Of a stretch of 64,000 nt of DNA, positions 1 through 11,000 are shown in pieces; the stretch's first letter is position 1, and each line of letters begins with the position of its first letter. The translations under genes were made by a program, and so were the position numbers. Below the pieces are notes generated by a model. It saw nothing but the letters and a program-made list of their open reading frames with translations, ran no database searches and was not told the origin of the DNA. Origin of the DNA: Fragum whitleyi (taxonomy: Eukaryota > Mollusca > Bivalvia > Cardiida > Cardiidae); NCBI GenBank assembly GCA_948146395.1, contig OX411543.1:33623058-33687057 (forward strand). The letters run 5' to 3'.

Positions 1-80
1 CATCAGAAGACAAAGATATTAGCACTCAATCACAGCATCAAAAATTTTCCAAGCTTTAACATCTACAGCTATACGTATAC

Positions 81-282
81 ATCAGGGCCCAAGGTTATGA
101 AACTTTTCTCAGGCTCTGGCTCAATTTTTTCAAATTAAATGTATAAACATAAAAGATGATATTAATAAGTTGTAATACCAACTTATTAATATCATTTTTT
201 ATTTTTATACATTTATTTTCATTTGAAATTTGAGAAAATTGAGCCTGAGCCTGAGAAAAGTTTTATAACCTTGGGCCCTGAT
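81..282. repeat. Foldback MITE, about 200 bp
   Basis: Nearly the whole stretch is an imperfect palindrome. The left end ATCAGGGCCCAAGGTTATGA is the reverse complement of the right end, with one or two changes. The inner arms continue the symmetry through CTCAGGCTC and then AACTTATTAATATCAT close to the centre. No ORF. It lies in the intron, or possibly the 3' flank, beyond the exon at 361-471. It is a miniature inverted-repeat element by structure; the superfamily is unknown. Confidence 0.75.
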
Positions 283-360
283 TTTGTTCAAGAACAGCTG
301 GAATAAACACTTATTTGCACAACACTGAATCAATAATTAACATACACAAATATATATTAC

Positions 361-471
361 CTGGTGTCATCAGAAAAGATCACTGGTTCCAGATTATGAC
401 TTATAGCTGGTGTTGGAGATACAGATCTAGTTCTACTGGTGCTGGTACTGGGCCTTGACGAGGAGGGGCGA
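361..471 (-). CDS. WW/CUE gene, exon 8: Ser/Arg-rich tail segment
   Basis: The acceptor is a pyrimidine tract ending in tag and the donor is CAG|gtaata. The exon joins exon 7 in phase 2 (AA + T makes Asn) and then encodes 36 codons starting RPSSSRPSTSTSRTRSVSP, followed by SHNLEPVIFSDDT and a split final codon. The segment is low complexity and rich in Ser, Thr, Arg and Pro, so it is probably disordered and possibly phosphorylated. A longer open frame that runs through this region is in a different frame and does not match the phase of exon 7. The next exon lies outside the window. Confidence 0.7.
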
Positions 472-1065
472 CTAAAAAGTGATATGTGTGAGTTTTGAAT
501 TGATAGGGTGGTGTATATTTAGAAAATAGATGCAATTCTCTCACAATGTTTGGAGCACTAGGCAGACTGACATTTGGAACATCACTCAGAAACTGCAACA
601 GACCTCAGATGTCATAAAATAACTAAGATACATAGGCATAAGCAATAAAAATGTAAAATACAGGGTTTATCATTTACCTATGCAAAGAAATAGCTAGTGT
701 ACAAGTTTTAATTTTACACAAATTTGACCTTGAAAAATTACCTTGACCATAAACTTGGTAACAACAAAAAAGTTGTCTTAAGCAATCAATGTGCGAAATA
801 TTAAGACTAAATCTCATGCCAATTAAAAGTTATAGCCAACCTTAATTTTTCTATGACTGAAATGGTTGACCTTAACAAGATGACCTTGACCTTGAATTAT
901 TACTTTGATTGGTTTATCTACTGAAAGGTCTTGTTACATTTTAGCTCATTTTAAATAGAATGGCTATATTGCTTACCATTGCAAACTTATTGCCAATTCA
1001 AAAGATTTGAATTTGACATTAAAAAAATAATTTTGGTCCTATAAACATATATCAAATTGATTATT

Positions 1066-1176
1066 GTCTCTATGGGACGATTCAAATGAGTACCCACAAC
1101 ATAGAGTTTTAATTAGAAATAAAGATTATATACTAGAAATACCTCCTCCCTCCATTTACTAAACCTCTGGTTGTTT
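1066..1176. repeat. Dispersed repeat R1, copy 1
   Basis: About 110 bp, including GATTCAAATGAGTACCCACA and AGAAATAAAGATT, is repeated at 2164-2275 in the same orientation. In both places it lies about 30-50 bp beyond a splice donor of the WW/CUE gene. The shared position suggests either a segmental duplication of exon plus flanking intron, or two insertions of one small element. Confidence 0.6.
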
Positions 1177-1207
1177 ATTAAGCCAATGAACCAGAACATG
1201 CACTTAC

Positions 1208-1346
1208 TTTGCAGATTCAGCCATCCTCTCTACCACACCTTCTAGAACAGCCTTTGACCTTGTCTCATCATAATTACATGATTGTAAGGCCATTTCTACA
1301 ACTGACTTTTCCATCTTTGGGAACAGTTGCTTCATTTTGTTTACCA
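1208..1346 (-). CDS. WW/CUE gene, exon 7: third CUE-like domain
   Basis: The acceptor is tatttcag and the donor is AA|gtaagt, both strong. Joined to exon 6 in phase 1 (A + TG = Met) it reads MVNKMKQLFPKMEKSVVEMA followed by LQSCNYDETRSKAVLEGV. This has the CUE pattern of an MxQLFP-like helix-1 motif, a central helix and a C-terminal helix whose VLEG takes the position of the usual dileucine. CUE domains are about 42-45 residues and bind monoubiquitin through the MFP and dileucine motifs; here M-F-P is present as L-F-P. It is the most diverged of the three repeats. The exon ends in phase 2 and joins exon 8. Confidence 0.8.
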
Positions 1347-1649
1347 CTGAAATAGATATAAAGGAAATGTTTTTCTGTAAAGAAAATAATGCTTTTTCAA
1401 CTATAAAACACAGCTAAACTTCAAATAATTCAATTCAAATGCAAAATCTAATAAATGTAAATAGCATAGTTTTCTTATTCTAAATATAGTTAAAAAGAAC
1501 ACCACAATTTTATTCATTATGTCATTTATGGGGTATTATTTATCCAAGGCTAATCAAAACAAAACTGTTTTATGTTTCCCTATAATCCATAATGGGATGA
1601 CATATTTTATTTAAATTTAAAGAAGATGTAAACAACAGTTTTTGTTTGA

Positions 1650-1914
1650 AACAAGATCTGTTTGTGAAACACCTTTTTCTGCATTTTTTTATAAGTTTAA
1701 CCTTGATCTTGTCACTTGACATTCACCTTGGTACCAGTAGATGAGTATCATGAGATCTATCATCATGTCAAATATGATCAATGAATCTTTAATAGGCTTG
1801 AAGTAATTGGCAATGTTAAAATTTGTATCTAAGTTTTGTAGACAAACAGTCCAATCAACAAACGGACAGTGGTAAAACAATATGCCTCGTATCTTATTGA
1901 TACCAGGGCATACA
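1650..1914 (+). mobile_element. Short Helentron-like element, family F (diverged copy)
   Basis: It starts ACAAGATCTGTTTGTGAAAC, matching the start of the better preserved copy at 5283. It contains the family body (CTTGGTACCAGTAGATG and TATCATCATG) and ends in a hairpin of the form ATGCC...GGGCAT followed by ACAA. It lies in the intron between exons 6 and 7. No coding capacity. Classification as Helentron-like rests on architecture only. Confidence 0.55.
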
Positions 1915-2163
1915 AATCTCAAAATGTTTGTTCTTTTTGAAAAATGAAGGAACTTCTTTTTACAATCCTTTTTTTTCATTTTCTATAATCTTTTCTTGAG
2001 GTTTATCTACAACAGCATCGAAAAGCAAGATTCTGTTAAATTGGATAAAGTATGCCTATTTACAAGTTTTACCAGAGCTACAGATAAAGGGGTATATTGG
2101 ATTTCAAATTAAATCATTTCAACAACACTTGAACAAACCTTTCATTGTGGGTAGTCATTGGAA

Positions 2164-2275
2164 TCGTCTTAATAAGACAATTCAAATGAGTACCTACAAC
2201 ATGGGGTTTCATGAGAAATAAAGATTTTAAACAGGCAATCCCCCCTCTTATCTGTACCTCTGTTTACACTTAAGT
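2164..2275. repeat. Dispersed repeat R1, copy 2
   Basis: Second copy of the 110-bp repeat at 1066-1176, same orientation, about 80% similar by eye, ending in the shared ACCTCTG...TTTA. It lies about 50 bp past the splice donor of exon 6, mirroring the position of copy 1 relative to exon 7. Confidence 0.6.
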
Positions 2276-2324
2276 GTTTGAAAGTAAGTTATATTTTGAA
2301 TCAAGTCAATTGTCCTAAACTCAC

Positions 2325-2521
2325 TCCTTGCTTTTTCGGCATCAGTAAGTTTAGGTTTAGCAGGAGATGTTGATCGTTTTGCTGGACTTTGCTGTCTACT
2401 AGGGCTCTTCCCTCTAGCCGGACTTGTAGATCTTGATGAGTCCATGTGAGTTGCAGGGTATGAGGCTTTATACCCAATGGCCTCAAGTTGGGCTCTGGCC
2501 TTCTTCTCATCATGGTGAGCT
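2325..2521 (-). CDS. WW/CUE gene, exon 6: end of CUE-2 plus SP-rich linker
   Basis: The acceptor is gttttag and the donor is GGA|gtgagt. The exon joins exon 5 in phase 2 (CA + A = Gln) and completes CUE-2 with AHHDEKKARAQLEAIGYKAS. A basic, Ser-Pro-rich linker follows (SRSTSPARGKSPSRQQSPAK, then RSTSPAKPK), which looks disordered and resembles proline-directed kinase sites. The last part, LTDAEKAR, starts helix 1 of CUE-3. Length is 65 codons plus one base, and the phase-1 end fits exon 7 exactly. Confidence 0.85.
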
Positions 2522-3449
2522 CTAAAACATAACATTTAGGATTAAAATACTGTTTTTCTGTTTTTTTTCCACAGAAAGATAGACAACTTAAATTTGTATC
2601 AAATATGTTCCCCTTTCAGAAGCAATTTCCATCAATTTCAGATATGTGCAACACTGAGATTCAGATCAGTCTGTGCGGCCCACAGTCTGATCAGAGTCTA
2701 ACTTTTTTCTCAATAGATGGCTCTGGACCTAAAATCGCTATTCACAATCCAAAATTGATTTTAATGCCCAGGGTGAGTGTCCAGGCTACTCAAAACTCTC
2801 CATCACCCACATATGAAATTGTTGGAAATATCACACACCAGCTTGATTTATATCAGCCTGTCTGTATTTGTCATCTCATCTTAGGCTAGCGGACCCATAA
2901 TAGTTGATTAACATTTCCCAACTTATGATTTTTCGAAATATTAACTGAGGTTTCTGTATGAAATCATAAGGAAACATCAGTTAACACTGTTAAAGTTCAT
3001 GTCTTTAGAAACATAACATAGCAGAACTATAACTGGTCCACTACCTTAAACCACAAAACTTTAAGTCACCTTAAAGCTGAATTCCAATTTCAAAAGTTAT
3101 CTTTACCCAAAACCAGATGAAAACTTTTTTTAAAACTTCAAAATATTTTGCAAACATTTTAGCATCCTGTATACAAGGCATGTCTTCAAGTGCTTTCAGC
3201 CCTCTGATTTTCATGAAACTTTGGAAAATAATGTTATTAGCATGAGCTCAAAATGGCAAACATTTATAGGTCTTGAGTTCGATTAATGAAATAAAATATG
3301 GAACACCTGTATGGTAACTTTTTAGTTAGTGTGTTGCTAACCATATGTAATACCTTTGTTAAAAATTTTCATCAATTTTCAATTATCTTCGCATTTTGTT
3401 ACCATTTGAATTAGTCTTCACTATAATACAGCAGTGAGTAGACACCTAC

Positions 3450-3614
3450 TGTGACAGAATATCTGTTACAAGATCCTTGTTAGCAGATGGAAACATAGCC
3501 TGGAGTCTTTCTAACATGTCTACAGAGCGAGGTGGTGGGTGCGAAACAAATGACTGCTGCTTGTACCCCATCGAAATCAGCTTCACATTTGTAAGGTGTT
3601 CAACATTGTTGTTT
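3450..3614 (-). CDS. WW/CUE gene, exon 5: end of CUE-1 and start of CUE-2
   Basis: The acceptor is tcctccag and the donor is ACA|gtaggt; a donor three bases further on would bring in a stop codon. The 54 codons read NNNVEHLTNVKLISMGYKQQ (end of CUE-1, with the GY that closes each repeat) and, after SFVSHPPPR, SVDMLERLQAMFPSANKDLV (helices 1-2 of CUE-2 with the MFP ubiquitin-contact motif). Phase agrees with exons 4 and 6. The proline run PPPR separates the two domains. Confidence 0.87.
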
Positions 3615-3632
3615 CTGGAGGATAAAATGAAG

Positions 3633-3957
3633 TACAGTTAAACTTGTTTTAAGAAACCACTAATTGGACCATGAAAAAGTGGTTGTTAAAGAAAATGGCC
3701 ACTTAATACACATTTTGTTAATGAATATAAATTGAATATTCATATTATTGCAAACAATCAAATTAATCCTATTTTGTCAAAACTCAAGAGAATGGTCTCA
3801 TAGAGACGATTCTGGCAATTTTAACAACATAGAATTCATATTTACTGTCGGTCCAACTATACCTACTTTTTTTGAGTTAAAGAAGGTTATTTTGAGAATG
3901 GTCGCTTAATGAAAATGGTTGCTTAATAGACATGGTCACTAGAGCAAGATTAACTGT
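3633..3957. mobile_element. MITE with TACAGT ends (Tc1/mariner-like), copy 1
   Basis: The two ends are inverted repeats starting TACAGTTAAACTTG on the left and, read inward from the right, TACAGTTAATCTTGC. A second, shorter copy is at 12822-13065 with the same ends. The outer TA could be the target duplication typical of Tc1/mariner. No transposase. It sits about 20 bp outside exon 5 on the acceptor side. Confidence 0.7.
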
Positions 3958-4085
3958 ATGGTCTTTCCAATATGGTTCCTTATTTAGAGGTTTTAACAAT
4001 TGTCATGCTGAACCCAGAATGTTCCTGCTCCTTCCCCTCCTGCCCTGCAGGGGGTGTAGAATCTGCCCTACATTCACACTAACAA

Positions 4086-4375
4086 AACAGTGCAAACTTT
4101 TTGAAAATTCTAGCCCTCTTTGCACATGCACTTGCGTGCAAAGCGGGTATAATTTTCAAAACAGTTCGAATTGTTTTGTCATCCTGAATGCAAGGGCTAA
4201 TTTGGTAAATTTAATCAAATCAGCCCTGTATTCAGGATGTCAAAACAGTGCAAACTATTAGAAAATAAAATTCTAGCCCGCTTTGCACATGCACATGCAC
4301 TTGCGTGCAAAGTGGGGTATAATTTTCAAAACAGTTTGCATTGTTTTATCATCCTGAATGCAGGGCTGATTTGGT
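4086..4375. repeat. Duplicated foldback repeat around GTGCAAAGCGGG
   Basis: Two direct copies (about 4086-4200 and 4243-4375) contain GCACTTGCGTGCAAAG and TCATCCTGAATGCA. The second forms a foldback: CAGCCCTGTATTCAGGATG near 4220 is inverted as CATCCTGAATGCAGGGCTG near 4356. Related words (TGCACGTGCAAAGCGG and CATCCTGAACACAGGGCT) occur at 55.08-55.15 kb, so this is a dispersed MITE family. Confidence 0.6.
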
Positions 4376-4965
4376 TAAAATTATTCAAACTTGATCACTT
4401 AAAAAATTCCTAGGGGAAGGAATTACAGCAGATAATCTCCTTTCAATCAAAGCAACATACTAGGCGCATCTCATTATAATTTAGCACAATAACAGCATGT
4501 ACTCTTCAGTGGACTTGTTTGCTTATCTACTGAAAGAGAAAATGTTGCCTCCTCCCCCCAAGAAATAGACCTACGAAGACATATACAAACAAAGCATTCT
4601 AGAAAGACATGTTTATCTTGAATCCCTGAGGACAAAGCATGTCCAACATCAAGAAAAAAATATCTCTCCGGTAGGCTAGCAGATAAACAAGCATTTTTAA
4701 TATTGTGCAACCAACTTTTTCTGATCTTGTTTATGTGAGCCTGCACATAGAGTGATAGACTATGGATCTAGTCAAGATTTATCATTTTAGCCATTTCAAA
4801 ACTATACATTTTTAGACTTGTTGCAATTCAAATAAGTTTCGCTCAACAATTTTTTGCATTTTTGTGTGAGAAATGAACAAATTACTTGTAAGCTTTTCCA
4901 CATTTTTTTTCTTCAATTTATATTGAGGGACATGTATGGGAATAAGTTAAGAGTGGACTATTTAC

Positions 4966-5060
4966 CTCAAAAGTAGTTCTTTGATTATGTCTTCAGGGGC
5001 AGAGGGGAACATTTGCTTGATCTTGTGTAATTTTTGTATATCCACTTTCTTCCCCTGATC
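4966..5060 (-). CDS. WW/CUE gene, exon 4: start of CUE-1
   Basis: The acceptor is a T-tract ending atag and the donor is GAG|gtaaat. The exon reads DQGKKVDIQKLHKIKQMFPS, then APEDIIKELLL, with a split Arg codon completed in exon 5. This is a canonical CUE helix 1 (K-QMFP) and helix 2. CUE-1 is the best match to the family of the three repeats. The exon begins in phase 0 whereas exon 3 ends in phase 1, so an unidentified exon probably lies in the 9.5 kb of repeats between them. Confidence 0.85.
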
Positions 5061-5282
5061 CTATAAAAAAAAACTATGTGTAAGATTATACCATTTTAAC
5101 AACTGAAAGAAATTTGAAGCAATCACTTCCATATTCAAACAAGTCATATATACAGTCATCTGGTAATTGCCTTATTACCTACGCTTTACTTTTACAGGTT
5201 TTTTCAATAAAGATATGAAGAGACTGTTTGTTGATTTCATTGAGGTATAAAACTAAACTAGAGGCGCTTGAAATCCAAAAAT

Positions 5283-5750
5283 AACAAGATGTGTTTGTGA
5301 CGAATGCCCCCTTAACGGCATTTTTTTTCAAAGTTTTACCTTGACAGATGACCTTGACCTTGTCACATGACCTTGACCTTGGTACCAGCAGATGCGGATC
5401 ATTGAGATCTATCATCATGCCAAATATTAGCTTTGTATCTTGAATAGGCTTGAAGATATTGGCAAGGTTAAGTTTTCGGGTTAAGTTTTTTCAAAGTTTG
5501 ACCTTGACAGATGACCTTGACCTTGTCACATGACCTTGACTTTGGTACCAGCGGATGGGGATCATTGAGATCTATCATCATGCCAAATATTAGCTTTGTA
5601 TCTTGAATAGGCTTGAAGATATTGGCAAGGTTAAGTTTTCGGACAGACGGACGGACAGACAGACGGACAGACAGACGGACGGACAGTTTTCGGACAGATG
5701 GACATGAGTAAAACAATATGCCCCCGATCTCTCAATACGGGGGCATAAAA
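5283..5750 (+). mobile_element. Helentron-like element, family F
   Basis: The 5' end is ACAAGATGTGTTTGTGAC followed by GAATGCCCCC. Two tandem body units of about 150 bp contain TGACCTTGACCTTG words. A GACGGACAGACAGACGGACG microsatellite follows at 5642-5695. The 3' hairpin is TATGCCCCCG...CGGGGGCATA followed by AAAA. The 5' ATGCCCCC equals the left arm of the 3' hairpin. It lies in the intron upstream of exon 4. Non-coding and presumably mobilised in trans. Confidence 0.65.
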
Positions 5751-6179
5751 ATTTCCACACTAACAATTTGTTACTGCACAATATACAATGTACTTTGTCC
5801 GCAAAATTTTTATTGAAGATCTATCCGCTTTTCATTAAACACAACTAAAAGGATGTTACTTCACAATAATTGTTTGTCATCAAAATAAAATTCTAACTAA
5901 TGATGCTAAAAAGTTAAAATTCAATCCAATATATATCTATTTTATTCTGCCTAATGCCTTAGAGTGCAGTCAACTCAACTCTTTCTACCCCACTCTGATC
6001 CTTAGTAGGTTTACAACTATTGTCCTCTCTGTGCAGATTCACCCTTAGTTCAACTAAACTGACCAATTCTCAGGGGGTATTCTCAGGCTACCTTTTTCAA
6101 CTAAAGTTTCTATACATTTGGATTTCAACAAAGGTTTTGTTCCATCTAATCTACAATCTTTACACCTATAAGTCTAGAT

Positions 6180-6860
6180 AAATTCATCATATAGGTGATA
6201 CCCATTTCCTCTGCCAATAAAATACATGCTGTTCATCTAATCAAAATATTTTTAGCAGTGATACAACTTTGCAGTAAAAAATTTTGTAAGATATTTGGTT
6301 GAATCCATCTATTTAAACTTTGAGAAAGTTTGTTTTCCCTATATTCGATATTCCACCATACAGCATATCTGAAGAAATGACCTCTGCCATTGAAAGATAT
6401 ATTTCTCTTTGATAGGAATATTTTTTTGTAGACTGATAAAGGATCACTAAAGAATCATTCCAGTGAAATTTTGTTGATATCAATCGATAAGATTATGAGA
6501 AAATGATTTTCAAAGTTTTCACTATATAATATACCTAAGGAAATGACCTCTGCCCATTAAGATATATTTTTCATCTGATCACAATATTTTTTGTAGACTG
6601 ATAAAGGATCCCTTAAGAATCATTCCAGTGAAATGGTTGATATCCATTGGTTAGATTCTGAGAAAATGATTTTTCAAAGTTTTCACTATATAACATATAG
6701 AGAAATGACCTCTGCCAAAAAATCACATATTTTTCGTCTGATCACAATATTTTTTGTAGAATGATAAAGGATCACTTAAGAATCATTCCAGTGAAATTTG
6801 GTTGAAATCCAGTCTGAGAAAATGATTTTCCAAAGTTTTCACTATATGCTTAGTTCTAAA
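6180..6860 (+). repeat. Tandem repeat array, family D body (about 170-bp units)
   Basis: At least three units contain GAGAAATGACCTCTGCC, TTTGTAGACTGATAAAGGATCA and GAGAAAATGATTTTCAAAG. The same unit builds 28.6-29.3 kb and 32.35-32.7 kb, where it belongs to hairpin-ended elements. Here the array is split from its probable 3' end (10600-11000) by insertion of the TIR element at 7369-10299. I could not define a 5' end. Confidence 0.6.
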
Positions 6861-7368
6861 AGAAAATGTGCACTTTCACTATTTGGCTTTCCTTATTTTA
6901 TGCAAAGTTGAAGGAACTCTTGCTTGTAAAATCTATTGCATGTGAAAGACATGACCCTTTAGAAACAAAGCATAAAATCCGATTTCGAAAAAAGTTGCGT
7001 ATAGCACTTGTTCAGCACATATGGTGTTGATATTGGCCCTCCTAGAATTTCTTTTCTGGTAAAGAGAAATTTGCTTTTATGGTATTTCCTAGTTTCACTA
7101 GGGACTCTCCACCATTTCTAAACAGAAGATTGAATTCACTTACAGACGTCAAACCTGAACATATGTTAGAAATCACTATGTTAATTGGTCATTAACGTCA
7201 GATACAACAACGCAATAATGTTATACAATATTAGTTTATACGTAACAGAGGAAGCTCAAGTAAGTACATATGATTTCTATTGAATTATGAGTGCTTATTT
7301 AATTTTAAGGACAAATTTCTTTGCACTGGGTTAATTTTTGCCCATACACGGAATTTGTACGTCAACCT

Positions 7369-10299
7369 CAGGCTGTCTACCAGGTCTTCTAAAAAATATA
7401 GGAGTTTTAATAGGAATATTTTTTTTAAAAAATAGGAGTTTTTAGCTCATTTAGAGTAAAAATATAGGAGTTTTTCCAGAGAAAATTGTTTATCCTACGC
7501 TCTTATACGAACAATCCTTACCTCCACTCTTGATTTTTCTATGTTAATCAATGTCTAGATAAAGTAACCTTTCAGTTCCATAGCATCACAGTCCAGACAG
7601 GAGGCTGCTGTAGAGCATCATCATGATCATCATCATCTGAATTGGCACCTTAAAGGCTGGTGTCCTATTCAACTGCCTTGTAGGTGACCAAGCAGGTGAC
7701 GAGGAACAGATGAAGTGCACCAAAGCATTATACAGGATGGTGATGCTATGGAAGACATAGAGATTCTCTTACCTGAAGAATAAAGAAGCAAAGAGCAGTA
7801 TCAAAGCAATATATGCTATCTGATCATTTATCGGCAATACATTTTCCTAACAAGAGGACCTTTGGCCCTGGTCCGCTCACCTGAGTCAAAGCACCTAAGG
7901 GTAACTTGCATTTCTTTTGAAAAATTGAACTGTAACAAATTTATGTGTAAAGGAAAATAATCTTATGGTCAGACTAGTAAGATTCCACGGTCTCAGTTTT
8001 ACTATTGCTGTTTGAAAAAACAAGATCCAAAAAGGAACTGTTATCAGTCTGTTTTTTTTTGCATGATCATTTTACAAGAGAGTATCTGGGATAACTTTAG
8101 TAATGCGCACCTGGTGGCCCAACAGTTATAATTTTAGCTCTCATAATTAAGGTCTATGAATTGATCATCCAAGGAAAATTCTAAAGCTGTAGGGCTTCTT
8201 GTTCATCAGAAGAATTTATAAGATTCTGTTAAATTTCAATTTTGGTTGCCATAGCAACCAAAGTTTTTCATAGATTTCAATATTTAGGCTTGGAGGGGAC
8301 CACCTATGAAACATTTCTGTAAAATTTGGAGTAAATTGGCCCAGTAGTTTAGGACAAGGTGTCATTTAAAGAAATTGTTGATGGACAGAGACGACAACCA
8401 AAGGACGGAAGCTTGACTTTGTGCTCAGGTGAGCTTAAAAAAAAGTTCAAATGTTAAATTGACCTGAAGTACTACCCTCTCCCCCCTGTTGCTCCGCACC
8501 TTGTGGCCCAACAATCATAATTACTTTTTTAAATTAAGTTCTATGAGCTGATTATTCTATATCAAATGAAAAAGCTGTAGGAATTCTGGTTCAGTAGAAT
8601 TTTTAACAATTGTTAAATTTACCACAAAGCACTAGCCCTCCTCTTGGGTCTCTGCCCCTGGTGACAAAACAATCATGTCTATATCTTTTTTGATTAAAGT
8701 ATATGAGCTGATGACTCATGCCAAAATTAGAGCCTGTAAGATTCCTACTTCATCATGAGAAGAAGGTTTAAAATTTCAAAATTGACCTGAAATACTACCC
8801 TCTCCCCCAATGCTCTTTGCATGGTAGCCAAACATTCATGGTTATAGCTATGTAAAAAAGGGTCTATGATCAGATCATCTGTGTCAAATATAAAGGTTGT
8901 AGGGATTCTGGTTCAGAAGAAGAAGGTTATGGATTTAATTTTTTTTTACAAAGTTCTATCCCCCCCCTCCCCGGTGGCTCTGCACCTGGTGGCCCAACAG
9001 TTATGATTTATGCTATTCTAACTATGGTCCATATGCTGATCATCCTTGCCATTTTTCAAGTCTGTAGGGCACATGGTTAATCAGAAGAAGAAGGTTAAAT
9101 ATTTAAGAATTGCTCTGAAAAGCTACCCTCCCGCCCCCTGGTGCTCAGCGACCGGTGGCCAAACATTCATGATTTTAGCTATTTCAGATAAGGTCTATGA
9201 GCTGATCATTCATGTCAAAAATATAGGCTTTAGGGATTCTGGTACATCAGAAGAAGACCGTCAAAGATTTCAAAATTTTCAACAAAGCACTACTCCCTCC
9301 CCCCAGATGATCTGCACCTGGTGATCCAACAGTCATGATTTAAGCTTTTTTAATTAAGGTTTACAAGCTGATCATCCATGCCAATTTTCAAGTCTGTAGG
9401 TCTCCTGGTTCCAAAGAAGAAGAAGGTTAAAGATTTCAAGATTTAACCAAAGTACTACCCCCCCTCCCCCTGGTGCACCGCACCTGATGGCCAAACAGAT
9501 ATGATTTTAGCTATTTTAATTCAGGTCTATAAACTGATCATCCATGCCAATTTTCAAGTCTGTTAGGCTCCTGGTTCCGAAGAAGAAGTAGGTTTAAGAT
9601 TTTTAAAATTTACCCCTAAGTACCACCGCCTCCCCCCTGATGCTCCGCACCTGGTGGCCCATCAGATATGATTTTAGCTATTTTAATTCAGGTCTATGAA
9701 CTGATCATCCATGCCAATGTTCAAGTCTGTAGGGATCCAGGTTCCAAAGAAGAAGAAGGTTGAAGATTACAAAATTTACCCAAAGTTCTACCCCCTCCCC
9801 CTGGTGCTCCGCACCGGGTGGCCCAACAGATATGATTTTAGCTATTCTAATTCAGGTCTATGAACTGATCCTCCATACCAAATTTTGAGTCTCTAGGACT
9901 CCTGGTTTAGGAGAAGAAGAATTTTTAAGATTTTCTTTAAATTTCACCTTTGGTTGCCATAGCAACCAGGGTTTTTCATGGATTTCAATTCTTTTAGCTA
10001 TTTTTGAAGGGGACCACCTGAGCAACATTTCTGTAAAATTTGGTGTTAATTGGCCCAGTAGTTTAGGAGGAGATGTCGTTTAAAGAAATTGTTGAAGGAC
10101 ACCGGACGACGGACGACGACCGAACGAAAGGTGATCACAATAGCTCACATGAGCACTTCATGCTCAGGTGAGCTAAAAATATAGGAAATATTTTCAAAAT
10201 ATAGGAGTTTTATAGGAATATAGGAGGTGCTTAAAAATATAGGATTTGGACCCAAAATATAGGAGTTTAATAGGAATATAGGAATCGGTAGACAGCCTG
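7369..10299. mobile_element. TIR element (hAT-like) with 6-bp target duplication
   Basis: The 13-bp terminal inverted repeats are CAGGCTGTCTACC, flanked by CAACCT on both sides (7363-7368 and 10300-10305). The subterminal regions on both sides carry many copies of ATATAGGAGTTTTAATAGGA. Most of the interior is a nested family-A Helentron-like element (7849-10177), so the original element may have been only about 600 bp. No transposase is visible. CAGG ends and short duplications suggest a hAT relative. Confidence 0.65.
7849..10177 (+). mobile_element. Helentron-like element, family A, with about 160-bp tandem core
   Basis: The 5' end is ACAAGAGGACC, then a GGTCC complement and CGCTCACCTGAG. 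The core is about eleven tandem units of about 160 bp marked by CTCCGCACCTGGTGGCC, GAACTGATCATCCATGCC and GAAGAAGAAGGTT. A GACGGACGACGACCG-type stretch follows, then the terminal hairpin AGCTCACATGAGCACTTC...TGCTCAGGTGAGCT plus AAAA. No ORF of note. The architecture (short 5' motif complementary to a 3' hairpin, tandem core, microsatellite, CTAA end) is that of pearl/CvE-type non-autonomous Helentron-like elements of bivalves. Confidence 0.65.
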
Positions 10300-10599
10300 C
10301 AACCTACGTTGTTTTATAGTGTAAAATTGTCATTCAGATGTGAATTTATTACAAGGTAGGACACAGGAATCGAACTTTATGCAATTTCAAAAAAGTTATT
10401 CATCAACTGTGGGGTACAAATGCAAATCACTCAAAATCAAAGATCCTTCACTAGCCTTAAGTCAATGAGTTTGGCCTGCCTCATTTCTCAAAGTTTCAAT
10501 GGTCAATAGTGTCGAGGTATGTCATTCAAAATTTTGTGACAGTACATTGAGTAAGTTTCGAGATATTCGAATTTTAAAAGTGCAAACTTTCTTTGGAAC

Positions 10600-11000
10600 T
10601 GAGTATATATAGAGAAATGACCTCCGCTCATAAAATACTTTTCATTTTCATCTGATCACAAACATGTTTTGTAGACTGATAAAGTTTCACTCAAGGATCA
10701 GTCTAGAGAAATTTGGTTGATATCCATAAATTAGTTCCTGAGAAAAGTCACCTATTACCATATATGGAAATAAGCCACGCCCACTACAGCCATGATTTTA
10801 AACCAATTAAAATCCTTTGAAGGAATCTGATAGAGGGTCACCTAAGGAACATTCCTGTGAAATTCAATTAGAATTCATCCAGTACTTTATGAGGAGAAGA
10901 TTTTTAAACTAAAAGTTTACGGACGGACAGACGAATGCACTGATGACAGACACCCCACCATGACAATAGTCGGCTGGTCTTTCGACCAGTGGGGCTAAAA
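10600..11000 (+). mobile_element. 3' part of a Helentron-like element, family D
   Basis: Continues the 6.2-6.9 kb array after the inserted TIR element: GAGAAATGACCTCCGC body, GGACGGACAGACGA microsatellite, then ACAATAGTCGGCTGGTC TTTC GACCAGTGGGGCTAAAA. The hairpin arms use GGCTGGTC/GACCAG rather than the family A or C words. Confidence 0.6.

Noticed and set aside
401..598. 65-codon minus-strand frame as the coding frame of the last exon
   Set aside because: Its frame does not fit the phase of the preceding exon; the Ser/Arg frame starting at the acceptor at 471 does.
7545..7790. Missing acidic exon (minus-strand DDDDHDD stretch) between exons 3 and 4
   Set aside because: The run of Asp codons is followed by a stop, there is no good acceptor/donor pair, and it lies inside a transposable element.
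8100..9950. CRISPR array
   Set aside because: Units are about 160 bp, have no short repeat/spacer structure, and the genome is eukaryotic.
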